Shown: one piece after another, positions 1-7,130 of the stretch | Position numbering within the stretch: position 1 is the first letter of the stretch | How the letters are laid out: each line of letters opens with the position of its first letter | Origin: Aquisalimonas sp007126095 | GTDB taxonomy: Bacteria; Pseudomonadota; Gammaproteobacteria; Nitrococcales; Aquisalimonadaceae | DNA: 64,000 nt | NCBI RefSeq assembly: GCF_048323695.1 | Contig: NZ_JBLWFT010000010.1 | Coordinates: 1-64,000 of the forward strand | Direction of reading: 5' to 3' | Position numbers and translations under genes: made by a program | Notes under the pieces: model-generated | The model's input: the letters and a program-made list of their open reading frames with translations, nothing else | The model's database searches: none | Told to the model about the DNA's origin: nothing

Positions 1-65
1 GGCTGCCGCGCCTGCTCGACCGCGCCGCGCTTGAACTCTTCGCTGTATCGTCTTCTCTTCGACAT
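1..65 (-). CDS. IS3-family transposase OrfA, N-terminal part, cut by the window edge
   Basis: The first 21 codons of a minus-strand gene are visible, starting with ATG at 65 and running off the left edge. They read MSKRRRYSEEFKRGAVEQAR, the typical helix-turn-helix start of IS3-family OrfA proteins. An AAGGAG ribosome binding site lies just upstream, so the start is secure. OrfA binds the element ends and is normally joined by frameshifting to OrfB, which carries the DDE catalytic domain; OrfB would lie outside the window. I could not define the terminal inverted repeat between here and position 95. Confidence 0.75.
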   Translation of the reverse strand, partial: MSKRRRYSEEFKRGAVEQARQ

Positions 66-95
66 GAACACTCCTTTTGCCCAGTATCGGGCTTT

Positions 96-302
96 TTAGA
101 AGCGTCCGTAAAATCGGGGTAGAACCCGGTTGAGCTTTTCGCCGTTGACCTCGACCGCCCGGTTGCCGAAACGAACCTCCATCGCGCGGTCGTCCGCGTT
201 GACGGCTGTCACGCGGCCGGTGTCGCCGTTCATGACGTCGATGCCGTAGTTGTTCTTGATCTGCATCACTTTGTCGCCTTGCCGGTACACAGTGCTGCTC
301 AT
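96..302 (-). pseudogene. RecD/TraA-like helicase C-terminal SH3 fragment
   Basis: A short minus-strand frame of 68 residues (ATG at 302; a GTG at 311 is also possible) contains GDKVMQIKNNYGIDVMNGD followed by TGRV. This is the pattern of the SH3-like barrel in the C-terminal part of RecD2, TraA and related exonuclease V alpha helicases, which are normally 700 residues or longer. No helicase motifs remain, so it looks like an orphan domain left after truncation, consistent with the insertion-sequence gene next to it. It could instead be a genuine small stand-alone protein; a GGGTGAG stretch upstream could act as a weak ribosome site. Confidence 0.5.
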
Positions 303-424
303 CGGGCTCACCCTTTTGTGTCATTGGCCAATCTGGCAAGACGTTAACAGGCCGCAACGAACAACCAATGCCACGAGACCACCCCGTCATTGGCTGTAGA
401 AGTGAGTCACTAAATAATAAGTCC

Positions 425-1498
425 ATGGCACAGAAAGCGAACGAAAATGGAAAGGCAACAGCCAAGACACAGGCGGCGTACCGCGACCGCGGCGAGTGGC
501 TGTTGTCGCGCTACGAGCGTGAAAGCGATATGGAGTGGCGCGATAACCCGGATGCTTTCAAGGAGTGGGCGAGTGCGCTTGCAGGGAAAACAAGCCCCTC
601 CACGTGGCGGCTCTACCGCCGGGGACTGGTTGCAATCCTCGGGGATGTCGCTCCGATCGACCTGCTACAGCATCTCGATGCGCTGACTGGCGGCCGCGTT
701 GCAACGAGCGAGCGCGAAGGGACCGCGCATCGCCTCCGAAAGTTGCCGGATGATGATCTACGTGAGTTGCTCCTGTTCCTTGAGAAACAGGAGCTGCGCT
801 TAGAGCGAAAGAACAGCGATCCAATCCGGTCCATCATCATCTGCTGGCTCATCGCAGGTAGGGCGTTCGGGCTGCGCCCATCGGAGTGGTGGGGTGCAAA
901 AATCGACGGCGACTGGATGATGGTCAAGAACAAGAAGTATCGTGCCAGTGATGGCGCGAATGAGTCAGGGCGCCGTGCGTTCGGGCCCTTCCGGCATGTC
1001 TTTATCGCGGACATGTCCCAGGAAGAGTTGGACGCGGCAAACCTAATGATCGATGCTGTTGCGGGCACTTTTGAGTACGAATCCATCCGCCAGCGGTGTT
1101 CTCGATACCTCCAGGATGCACATAAAAAATTGTGGCCGCGGCGCAAGCAGTTTTACTCGCTCTATAGTGCCCGTCACCAGTTCATCGCCGACGCCAAAGC
1201 GAGCGGCCTGTCTCCGCTGGAGATCGCAGCCCTCTCCGGGCATTTATCCATCGAGACTGCCCGCACGCACTACGGGCATCGTAATAGCGGGCGCCGGTAC
1301 AGGGCGCCCGATGGGCCGGTGGAGATCGCTCTGAATACCGGCGTCGACGCACCGCTGTCGCACTCGATTGCGGGCTTCCGCGTCCTCCCGTCTCAAGACG
1401 ACATCCGGGCGGTGGCAGCGCACGCCCCGAACCTTCGCCGCTATTCGGAAATGGGGTGGGACCTGCCAGAGCACCTGCACCCCAAACCCTTTGGCTGA
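425..1498 (+). CDS. Tyrosine recombinase / phage-type integrase
   Basis: A protein of about 357 residues with the architecture of a site-specific tyrosine recombinase. An N-terminal helical SAM-like DNA-binding region covers roughly residues 1-85. The catalytic domain shows an arginine in FGLRPSEW (about residue 150), SARHQF (about 249), a histidine in LSGHLS (about 272) and the nucleophilic tyrosine in RTHYGHR (about 282). The start at 425 is preferred over the in-frame ATG at 368 because the folded domain begins there, but neither has a clear Shine-Dalgarno. Codon use is less GC-biased than in the neighbours and mobile-element debris lies beside it, so acquisition by transfer is likely. No cognate attachment site or tRNA was found. 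The C-terminal tail after the tyrosine is long, about 75 residues. Confidence 0.8.
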   Translation: MAQKANENGKATAKTQAAYRDRGEWLLSRYERESDMEWRDNPDAFKEWASALAGKTSPSTWRLYRRGLVAILGDVAPIDLLQHLDALTGGRVATSEREGTAHRLRKLPDDDLRELLLFLEKQELRLERKNSDPIRSIIICWLIAGRAFGLRPSEWWGAKIDGDWMMVKNKKYRASDGANESGRRAFGPFRHVFIADMSQEELDAANLMIDAVAGTFEYESIRQRCSRYLQDAHKKLWPRRKQFYSLYSARHQFIADAKASGLSPLEIAALSGHLSIETARTHYGHRNSGRRYRAPDGPVEIALNTGVDAPLSHSIAGFRVLPSQDDIRAVAAHAPNLRRYSEMGWDLPEHLHPKPFG

Positions 1499-1553
1499 AT
1501 AGGGGTAGAGTCCATCTGCCTCAGCAGCAGCCCAGCACGCCCCCCTTTGAAAG

Positions 1554-2057
1554 TCAGGAACGACTAATCGCCTGTTCGGGCAACGTGATGCGCTGGGACT
1601 GCTGCATGACGTCCAGCAGCACGATGACCCGCTCTTCACCGTTACGCGCCTGGAACAGGCCCTGGTAGCCGGCGAAGGGCCCTTCGGTTATCTGCACGGG
1701 CTCGTTGGGTTTGTAATCGGTCGTCTGCGTGAGGTCCACGCAGCCGGTCTCCGGGTCGAGCTGGCGGGTGAGGGTGTCGATGATGCTGGACGGCACCGGG
1801 GTGGGATAGGTGCCGAATCGCACCAGCCCCAGCACTCCGCGGGTGGAACGGATCGGCGCCCAGTTGTCGGTGACATCGTCGAGCTCGATAAAGAGATAGC
1901 GCGGAAACAGGGACTCTGTCACGGTCGCCATACGGCCGCTGCGTCGGCGGCGTTGCCGAAGCATGGGGCGGAAGACGTGGAAGCCCTGGTTGTTGAGGTG
2001 CTCTTCGGCGCGGTGGTCTTCCTTGGCTTTGCATTGGACGGCGTACCAGTGCCGCAT
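1554..2057 (-). CDS. rfaH: Transcription antitermination protein RfaH
   Basis: A 167-residue NusG paralogue. The N-terminal NGN domain begins MRHWYAVQCKAKEDHRAEEH and contains the FPRYLFIEL core; a linker follows, and the C-terminal KOW-type domain has VQITEGPFAGYQGLF at roughly residues 118-135. RfaH is recruited at ops elements in long envelope, LPS or virulence operons, suppresses Rho termination and can recruit ribosomes through its refolded C-terminal domain. The pattern HLNNQGFHVFRP and the lone gene setting favour RfaH over NusG, which normally sits with secE and ribosomal protein genes. No ops-like element was recognised in the window, so its targets probably lie elsewhere. Confidence 0.88.
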   Translation of the reverse strand: MRHWYAVQCKAKEDHRAEEHLNNQGFHVFRPMLRQRRRRSGRMATVTESLFPRYLFIELDDVTDNWAPIRSTRGVLGLVRFGTYPTPVPSSIIDTLTRQLDPETGCVDLTQTTDYKPNEPVQITEGPFAGYQGLFQARNGEERVIVLLDVMQQSQRITLPEQAISRS

Positions 2058-2124
2058 GGGTGCCTCTCCTCCCGGGCTGGTTGTTCTGTTTGTTCAGCGG
2101 GCTTACTTGAACTGTAGTTTTGCC

Positions 2125-2225
2125 GGACCTGAAGGTCCAGCCTTCGCGTGAGCGATCGTCGGGGGGACGTTTACGTCCGCCAACGCCGCCAGGGTGCGAT
2201 GGGATGGTGGACCTGAAGGTCCACC
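2125..2225. repeat. Three REP-family A palindromes between rfaH and hslR
   Basis: Three palindromes lie in the 221-nt gap. Two are degenerate, with only the 14-nt core left: GGACCTGAAGGTCC at 2125-2138 and GGACGTTTACGTCC at 2165-2178. The third is full length, GGTGGACCTGAAGGTCCACC at 2206-2225, and is followed by CTACT, which places the GTAG foot on the minus strand. The rest of the gap shows no other structure I can interpret. Confidence 0.85.
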
Positions 2226-2278
2226 CTACTGGGCTTCTCAAACCATTAGCGTCTGAGCACCATCGTTCCAACACCACA

Positions 2279-2668
2279 TCATTCCGTGTTGCGCTTGAAT
2301 CGGGCGAGCTGCTTGCGGTCGTGTTTATCGGGGCGGGACTTCGGCAGGGGGAATGCGGCGTTCTGAGCCTTGAGCTGCTCGCGGGTCTCTTCGCGACGGG
2401 CGATGCTCTCGGAGGTTTCCTCGTAGAGGCTCTCAGCCACTTTGGCGGGGCCGCGTTTGTCGGAGAGGTCGCGCACGATGATGTGGAATTCGTAGGCGTC
2501 CTTGCGCACCCGTAGCTCGTCGCCGGGGCGCACGAGCTTGGCGGGCTTGGCACGGGTGTCGTTCAGCTCGACCTTGCCACCCTGGATGGCCTCGGTGGCC
2601 AGGCGGCGGGTCTTGAAGAACCGCGCCGCCCAGAGCCATTTGTCCACACGGACGCCGTCGTCACTCAT
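2279..2668 (-). CDS. hslR: Heat shock protein Hsp15, S4-domain ribosome rescue factor
   Basis: A 129-residue basic protein. The S4 RNA-binding domain covers about residues 7-70: VRVDKWLWAARFFKTRRLA, then GGKVELN and KPAKLVRPGDELRV. A charged helical tail follows. Hsp15 binds free 50S subunits carrying a nascent chain with peptidyl-tRNA and helps recycle them after heat shock. Length and motif order match the family. Its start overlaps the stop of the upstream CBS gene as ATGA, so the two are probably translationally coupled. In many gammaproteobacteria hslR is near hslO, which is not seen here. Confidence 0.92.
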   Translation of the reverse strand: MSDDGVRVDKWLWAARFFKTRRLATEAIQGGKVELNDTRAKPAKLVRPGDELRVRKDAYEFHIIVRDLSDKRGPAKVAESLYEETSESIARREETREQLKAQNAAFPLPKSRPDKHDRKQLARFKRNTE

Positions 2669-3126
2669 GCATCGACACGGGCCTGCAGGCCGTAGCCACC
2701 ATAGATGTAGTCGGTGAGCTCGGCGATGCGGTGTTCCTGGCCGTCCACCACGGCACCGATGAGGTCGCGCACCGAGACCATGCCCACCAGCGTGTCGCCG
2801 TCCATCACCGGCAGGTGCCGGCAGTTGCGGGTGTTCACCAGCACCATGGCATGCTGCAGGGTGTCCGACGGGCTAATGACCACCACGTCGCTGGTCATGA
2901 CGTCCGCGACCGGCGTCTGTGAAGGATCCCGGTGGCTCTCCACGACACGGCGCAGCACGTCGCGCTCGGTGAAGATGCCTGCGAGGCGGCCGTTGTCCAT
3001 CACGGCCACACAGCCCACGTGGGCCTGGTTCATGGTGCGGACTGCGTCGGCGGCGCTGGCACCCACATCCACGGTGTGGATATCGCCTGGGCGCTTGTCG
3101 AGCAGTGTGCTGACGGGCTGATCCAT
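2665..3126 (-). CDS. CBS-domain pair protein
   Basis: A 153-residue protein made of two tandem CBS motifs (roughly residues 8-65 and 75-135) and little else. Signature stretches are VGCVAVMDNGRLAGIFTERD in the first and HLPVMDGDTLVGMVSVRDL in the second. Such paired modules bind adenine nucleotides and usually sense energy charge; no effector domain is attached, so its target is unknown. The ATG at 3126 is preferred over the GTG at 3135 because GGAGG is then correctly spaced. It overlaps hslR by four bases and lies about 50 bases from rraA, so the three may be co-transcribed. Confidence 0.85.
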   Translation of the reverse strand: MDQPVSTLLDKRPGDIHTVDVGASAADAVRTMNQAHVGCVAVMDNGRLAGIFTERDVLRRVVESHRDPSQTPVADVMTSDVVVISPSDTLQHAMVLVNTRNCRHLPVMDGDTLVGMVSVRDLIGAVVDGQEHRIAELTDYIYGGYGLQARVDA

Positions 3127-3176
3127 GGACTTCACCTCCCCGGCGGTGCCGGTTGTTGTTGGCTTTTGTTGTTGCT

Positions 3177-3662
3177 TCAGGCCTGGTGCAGCGCCTCCTG
3201 CGCGACGATCAGGCCATCTTCGTCAGCATACAGATACTGACCGGCGCGGATGGTAATCCCGGCAAATGTCACCGACACATCCCGCTCGCCGACGCCCTTT
3301 TTGACACTCTTGAGCGGATGGGTGTTCAGTGCCTTGACGCCGATATCCATGGTCGCGATGTCGGCGGAATCGCGAATGCAGCCGTATACCACGACACCGT
3401 TCCAGCCGTTGTTTATGGCCAGCTCGGCGATGTTGTCGCCCAGGAGGGCGCAGCGCATGGAGCCGCCGCCGTCCACCACCAGCACCCGGCCCTCGCCGGG
3501 CTCGCTCAACGCCTCGCGCACCAGGGAGTTGTCCTCGAAGACCTTGACCGTGCTGATCGGGCCATGAAACTCGCGCCGGCCGCCGAAGTCGCGGAACATG
3601 GGGCTGGCGATGCTGAGGTTGTCCGAATGGTCGTCGCACAGGTCGGTTGTTTTCAGGCTCAT
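3177..3662 (-). CDS. rraA: RraA-family regulator of ribonuclease E / aldolase-like fold
   Basis: A 161-residue protein aligning over its full length with RraA: the start MSLKTTDLCDDH, the central VLVVDGGGSMRCALLGDNIA, GVVVYGCIRDSADI and ALNTHPLKS are family hallmarks. In E. coli, RraA binds the C-terminal scaffold of RNase E and lowers mRNA decay. Relatives in the same fold are HMG aldolase or oxaloacetate decarboxylase, and the G-x-x-R-D motif they use is present (GCIRD), so a metabolic role cannot be ruled out. It is divergently transcribed from the phosphoribulokinase gene across a 204-bp gap. Confidence 0.88.
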   Translation of the reverse strand: MSLKTTDLCDDHSDNLSIASPMFRDFGGRREFHGPISTVKVFEDNSLVREALSEPGEGRVLVVDGGGSMRCALLGDNIAELAINNGWNGVVVYGCIRDSADIATMDIGVKALNTHPLKSVKKGVGERDVSVTFAGITIRAGQYLYADEDGLIVAQEALHQA

Positions 3663-3795
3663 GAATCCCCCGGGTTTTGCGGTATTCTCTATGGATCAGG
3701 CGCAGCGGCCGCGGGTCCTCCCGGCGCTCGCCCATGAGTCTCAGTAAGGTAAGAAACCTGCGCCGAAATGTCACCATCGCGGGAGTGACAGGCGT

Positions 3796-3825
3796 TTGAC
3801 AGGCCCTCGGGTCCGTCGCCACTAT
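3796..3825 (+). promoter_or_regulatory. Candidate sigma70 promoter for the phosphoribulokinase gene
   Basis: A consensus TTGACA at 3796-3801 is followed 18 bases later by a weak CACTAT at 3820-3825, about 40 bases before the kinase ATG at 3867. The -35 is perfect and the -10 poor, so this is a modest prediction, perhaps an activator-dependent promoter. Confidence 0.35.
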
Positions 3826-3866
3826 CCGGCCGCCTGCGGCCCCACTCTGCACGGAGATCCGGCTTC

Positions 3867-4892
3867 ATGACGCTGCCTGCCGACGCCATTCCATCGGACG
3901 ACCTCCGCACCCTGCTCCAGGGCGCGCGGCGGCCCATTCTGCTTGGTGTGGCGGGGGACAGCGGCAGCGGCAAGACCACCTACACCCACGGCATACGGCG
4001 GCTGCTGGGCAACGACATGGTCACCTCCATCCCCCTGGACGGTTACCACCGGGAGGACCGCGCCCAGCGGCGGCGCAGTGGCCGCCTGCCGCTTGATCCC
4101 GCCAACAATCACCTGGACCTGGTGGAGGAGCACCTGCGCGCGCTGCGCGCGGGCAAGCCGGTGGAAGTACCAGTGTACAACCACCAGACCGGCTGCTTCG
4201 ACGCGCCGCAGATCGTGCGCCCGGCGCCGGTGGTGGTGATCGAGGGGCTGCACGCGCTGTATCAGCATCTGCTGCCCCAGCTCGATTTCGCGCTGTACGT
4301 GGACACCGACCGGGACGTGAAGTGGCGCTGGAAGTTCGAGCGCGACGTCTCCTACCGCGGCCACGATCCGGCCGAGCTGGAGAGCGAGATCCAGCGGCGC
4401 GAGGCCGCCTACAAGCAGTGGATCGATTTCCAGAAGACCAGCGCCGACGTGGTGGTGAAGATCCATGAAAGCGACCTGGGCGAGCTGGCCCACCAGCAAT
4501 ACGACGGGCCGGTGCCGGACAACTGCTACCACATGGAGATCGTGACCGCGCCGGTGGACCTGCATCTGCCGCCGCTGCATCTGCCGATGAACCTCAACGC
4601 GGCCATGGAGGCGGACGCACGGCCGTTCATGCTGGCCATGGTGCCAAGCAGTTACTGGGGCAAGCACGTCAACGTCACCCACATCGACGGCGTCACCCCC
4701 ATTGAGGCGATTCAGCAACTGGAAGATGACATCATGGCACTCACCGGCATCGCCCGGGATCTGGATTCCTGCCTGATCAGCGACGAAGCGCAGAACTCCA
4801 CCATGCGGCTGGCCCAGTCCCTGGTTGCATGGCCATTCCTCGGCAAGGTGCGCTGCCTGCTCAACGAGTGGCACAACGAGGACCTGAGCTGA
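3867..4892 (+). CDS. prk: Phosphoribulokinase (class II-like)
   Basis: A 341-residue P-loop kinase. The Walker A is GVAGDSGSGKTTYTHG (about residues 27-42), followed by the substrate region PLDGYHREDRAQRRR, LDPANNHLDL, PVYNHQTG and VVVIEGLHALY, all characteristic of phosphoribulokinase rather than uridine kinase. The enzyme makes ribulose 1,5-bisphosphate from ribulose 5-phosphate and ATP. Length and the NHQTG pattern fit the class II (oxygenic type) branch better than the roughly 290-residue class I proteins. No canonical RuBisCO is in the window; the only relative is the type IV protein at 7131. The short membrane gene downstream begins two bases after its stop and probably shares its transcript. 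Confidence 0.85.
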   Translation: MTLPADAIPSDDLRTLLQGARRPILLGVAGDSGSGKTTYTHGIRRLLGNDMVTSIPLDGYHREDRAQRRRSGRLPLDPANNHLDLVEEHLRALRAGKPVEVPVYNHQTGCFDAPQIVRPAPVVVIEGLHALYQHLLPQLDFALYVDTDRDVKWRWKFERDVSYRGHDPAELESEIQRREAAYKQWIDFQKTSADVVVKIHESDLGELAHQQYDGPVPDNCYHMEIVTAPVDLHLPPLHLPMNLNAAMEADARPFMLAMVPSSYWGKHVNVTHIDGVTPIEAIQQLEDDIMALTGIARDLDSCLISDEAQNSTMRLAQSLVAWPFLGKVRCLLNEWHNEDLS

Positions 4893-4894
4893 GC

Positions 4895-5137
4895 ATGGGC
4901 CGATTGCTGCTCGCGGCAGTCGGCGCGGGGCTGGTGGTGGCCGCCTACGTCACGCTGCTGTACGGGTTTTTCGTCTGGATCTGGCCTGTCCTGCCCGACT
5001 GGGCGATGCTGATCGCGTTCGTGCTGATCGCCGCCGCCGTGATCGGCTCGCCCATCATGGCGCTGAAGTACTACGGTACGGTACGCTCGGCGGCGCGCAG
5101 GGCGCGCGGAGACCACACAGAGGACGACCGGCGATGA
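4895..5137 (+). CDS. Small two-helix membrane protein of unknown function
   Basis: An 80-residue protein with two predicted transmembrane helices, about residues 3-31 (LLLAAVGAGLVVAAYVTLLY onward) and 36-58, and a basic then acidic C-terminal tail (RSAARRARGDHTEDDRR). ATG at 4895 lies two bases after the phosphoribulokinase stop, and its own stop overlaps the start of the GGDEF gene as ATGA. The tight coupling on both sides argues that it is real. I do not recognise the family. Confidence 0.65.
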   Translation: MGRLLLAAVGAGLVVAAYVTLLYGFFVWIWPVLPDWAMLIAFVLIAAAVIGSPIMALKYYGTVRSAARRARGDHTEDDRR

Positions 5138-6198
5138 CGGATGCCAAGGACCCCCGCGATCTGGTCACGCTGCTGGCAGCGGCTGCCGACGCCCAGGCGG
5201 AGGCCACAAGACGGCTGGACGAGGCGCGCGCCCGCGAGGCCGACCGCCCGCTAACCGGCGACCCGGCGCTTCTCGCCACCGTTGCTGAAGTCATCACGGC
5301 CATCGCCCGGCAAACGGACACGCGGGGTGTGCTTGAGCGCATGGCCGGCGCGGCGCGCCGCATGATGCCCGCGGCTGGCTGCGTCGTGCTGCTGCGCGCA
5401 CCGGAAGGTGGCGGCGCCAATCTCGCCGCCTACTGGGACGCCGCCACGCTCTGGATCGAAGGCGCCAGCCGCCCGCAGACCATGCCCGATGCGCTGGATC
5501 GCATCAGCCGCGGAGACACCTTCCCTGCCCTGCAGCTCGACCTGGCCGGCGCGGGGGTTGCCGTGGGCGAGTTCCGCGTGTGGCTCGACCACAGCAGTGC
5601 AACTGAGGCGGACACGGCGTCTGCGCATATTATCGCGGAAGCGGCCGGCCTCGCCCTGGCCGGCCTCGCCCTGCAGACCAACGCCCGCCACCGCTCCGTG
5701 CGCGAGCCGTTGACCGGGCTGTTCAACCGTCGTTACCTCGAAGACACCCTGCAGCGGGAGCTCCACCGCTGCAGGCGCGTGAAACGCCCTCTTGGCCTGA
5801 TCCAGCTGGACCTGGACGGCCTCTCCGGATTCAATCTGGAACACGGCCGCACCGCCGGCGACCGCCTGCTGCAGGCCGTGGGCGGGCTGCTGCAGTCAAG
5901 CTTCCGCGGGTCCGACGCCGCGTGCCGCATTGACGATGACACCTTCGTGGTGGTCATGCCGGACGCCGACCTGAACGACACGCGGCTGCGCGCCGAGCAT
6001 CTGCGCGACCAGATCGCGGCGCTGGAGTTTCCCCTGGGGCAGCAGGTCATCCAGGGGGTGCCCGCCTCCGTCGGCGTCGCCGGCTACCCTGATCTCGCCA
6101 TTACCGCGGACGAACTGATGCTGGCCGCCGACAGCGCGGTGCAGCTCGCCAGGGGCGCAGGCGGCAACACCGTGGAGATCGCTCAGCGGGCGGGGTGA
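5134..6198 (+). CDS. GAF-GGDEF protein with degenerate active-site signature
   Basis: A 354-residue cytoplasmic protein. Residues 1-40 look coiled-coil-like and rich in Ala, Arg and Glu; about 45-185 resemble a GAF sensor domain; about 190-350 form a GGDEF domain, beginning REPLTGLFNRRYLEDTLQRE and containing LIQLDLDGLSGFN. The signature loop, normally R-x-GGDEF, reads CRIDDDTFVVVM near residue 265, so both glycines and the catalytic glutamate are changed. Diguanylate cyclase activity is therefore unlikely; a sensing or GTP-binding scaffold role is more plausible. Its start overlaps the preceding membrane gene by four bases, so the membrane protein may be its partner. Confidence 0.85.
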   Translation: MTDAKDPRDLVTLLAAAADAQAEATRRLDEARAREADRPLTGDPALLATVAEVITAIARQTDTRGVLERMAGAARRMMPAAGCVVLLRAPEGGGANLAAYWDAATLWIEGASRPQTMPDALDRISRGDTFPALQLDLAGAGVAVGEFRVWLDHSSATEADTASAHIIAEAAGLALAGLALQTNARHRSVREPLTGLFNRRYLEDTLQRELHRCRRVKRPLGLIQLDLDGLSGFNLEHGRTAGDRLLQAVGGLLQSSFRGSDAACRIDDDTFVVVMPDADLNDTRLRAEHLRDQIAALEFPLGQQVIQGVPASVGVAGYPDLAITADELMLAADSAVQLARGAGGNTVEIAQRAG

Positions 6199-6247
6199 CC
6201 CGTTTTGCGGTACACTCGCCGGCCCATTCCGCCGCCGCCTGCCCTCA

Positions 6248-7126
6248 ATGCAACGTAACCTGCTGCTCGGTGCCCTGTTCATCGTCATCTCCGAATTTCT
6301 GCTCGCGAGCATGAGCGCGGCGGTAAAGGTGCTGGCGGAGACCATGCCCGAGGCGATGCTGGTGTTCTTCCGCAACCTCTTCGGCCTGGCGGTGCTGATG
6401 CCGCTGGTGCTGCGCAACGGCTGGGCAAGCCTGAAAACCACCGTGCCGCACCTGCACTTCATGCGCGCGGCGGTGGGTGTGGCGGCGATGTACTGCTTCT
6501 TCTACACCATCGCCCACATGGCGCTGGCGGAGGCGCTGCTGTTCAAGCTGACGGCGCCGTTCTTCATCCCGCTGATCGCGCTGCTGTGGCTCTCCGAGAC
6601 CATCCCCAACAGTGCCAAGGTGGCCATTGCGGTGGGATTCATCGGCGTCGCGTTCATTCTGCAGCCCGACGCCGACGGCATTCAGCTGGTGGCGGTTGTG
6701 GGCCTGCTCGGCGCCGTCCTGGCGGGTCTCGCCAAGGTGACGATCCGCCGCATGAGCCGCACCGAGCCGGCGGTGCGCATCGTGTTCTGGTTCGGCGCGT
6801 TCGCCACACTGATCTCCGCCGTGCCACTGCTGTGGACATGGCAGACACCCGAACCACGCGCACTGCTTTGGCTGCTGGGCATGGGGCTTTGCGCCACCAC
6901 CGCACAGTTACTGCTCACCCGCGCCTACGCGCTGGCGCCCGCCGGACAGATCGGGCCATTCACCTACGTCTCGGTGGTGTTCGGCGCCATCTACGGCTGG
7001 CTCTTCTGGGACGAATACCTGGACACGCCCACATTCATTGGCATGCTGCTGGTGGTGCTGGCGGGCGTTCTCACCACCCGCGGTGGCCCAGGAAAACCGG
7101 CCACCCGGCCCGCAAAGGAGACCTGA
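6248..7126 (+). CDS. EamA/DMT-superfamily transporter
   Basis: A 292-residue membrane protein with about ten hydrophobic helices arranged as two EamA repeats (roughly 8-140 and 150-280), the pattern of the drug/metabolite transporter superfamily. Family features include VFFRNLFGLAVLMPL in repeat one and RAYALAPAGQIGPFTYVSVV in repeat two. The substrate cannot be read from sequence. Its stop lies only four bases before the RuBisCO-like gene, so it is probably the first gene of an operon with the methylthioadenosine-salvage pair, and movement of a methylthio compound, nucleoside or related metabolite is a reasonable guess. Confidence 0.85.
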   Translation: MQRNLLLGALFIVISEFLLASMSAAVKVLAETMPEAMLVFFRNLFGLAVLMPLVLRNGWASLKTTVPHLHFMRAAVGVAAMYCFFYTIAHMALAEALLFKLTAPFFIPLIALLWLSETIPNSAKVAIAVGFIGVAFILQPDADGIQLVAVVGLLGAVLAGLAKVTIRRMSRTEPAVRIVFWFGAFATLISAVPLLWTWQTPEPRALLWLLGMGLCATTAQLLLTRAYALAPAGQIGPFTYVSVVFGAIYGWLFWDEYLDTPTFIGMLLVVLAGVLTTRGGPGKPATRPAKET

Positions 7127-7130
7127 CATC

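Noticed and set aside
1499..1553. tRNA gene or att site next to the integrase
   Set aside because: No cloverleaf, TTCGA box or direct repeat could be found in the short gap.
3867..4892. Uridine kinase
   Set aside because: The NHQTG and LDPANNHLDL segments and the length fit phosphoribulokinase; uridine kinase is about 210 residues.
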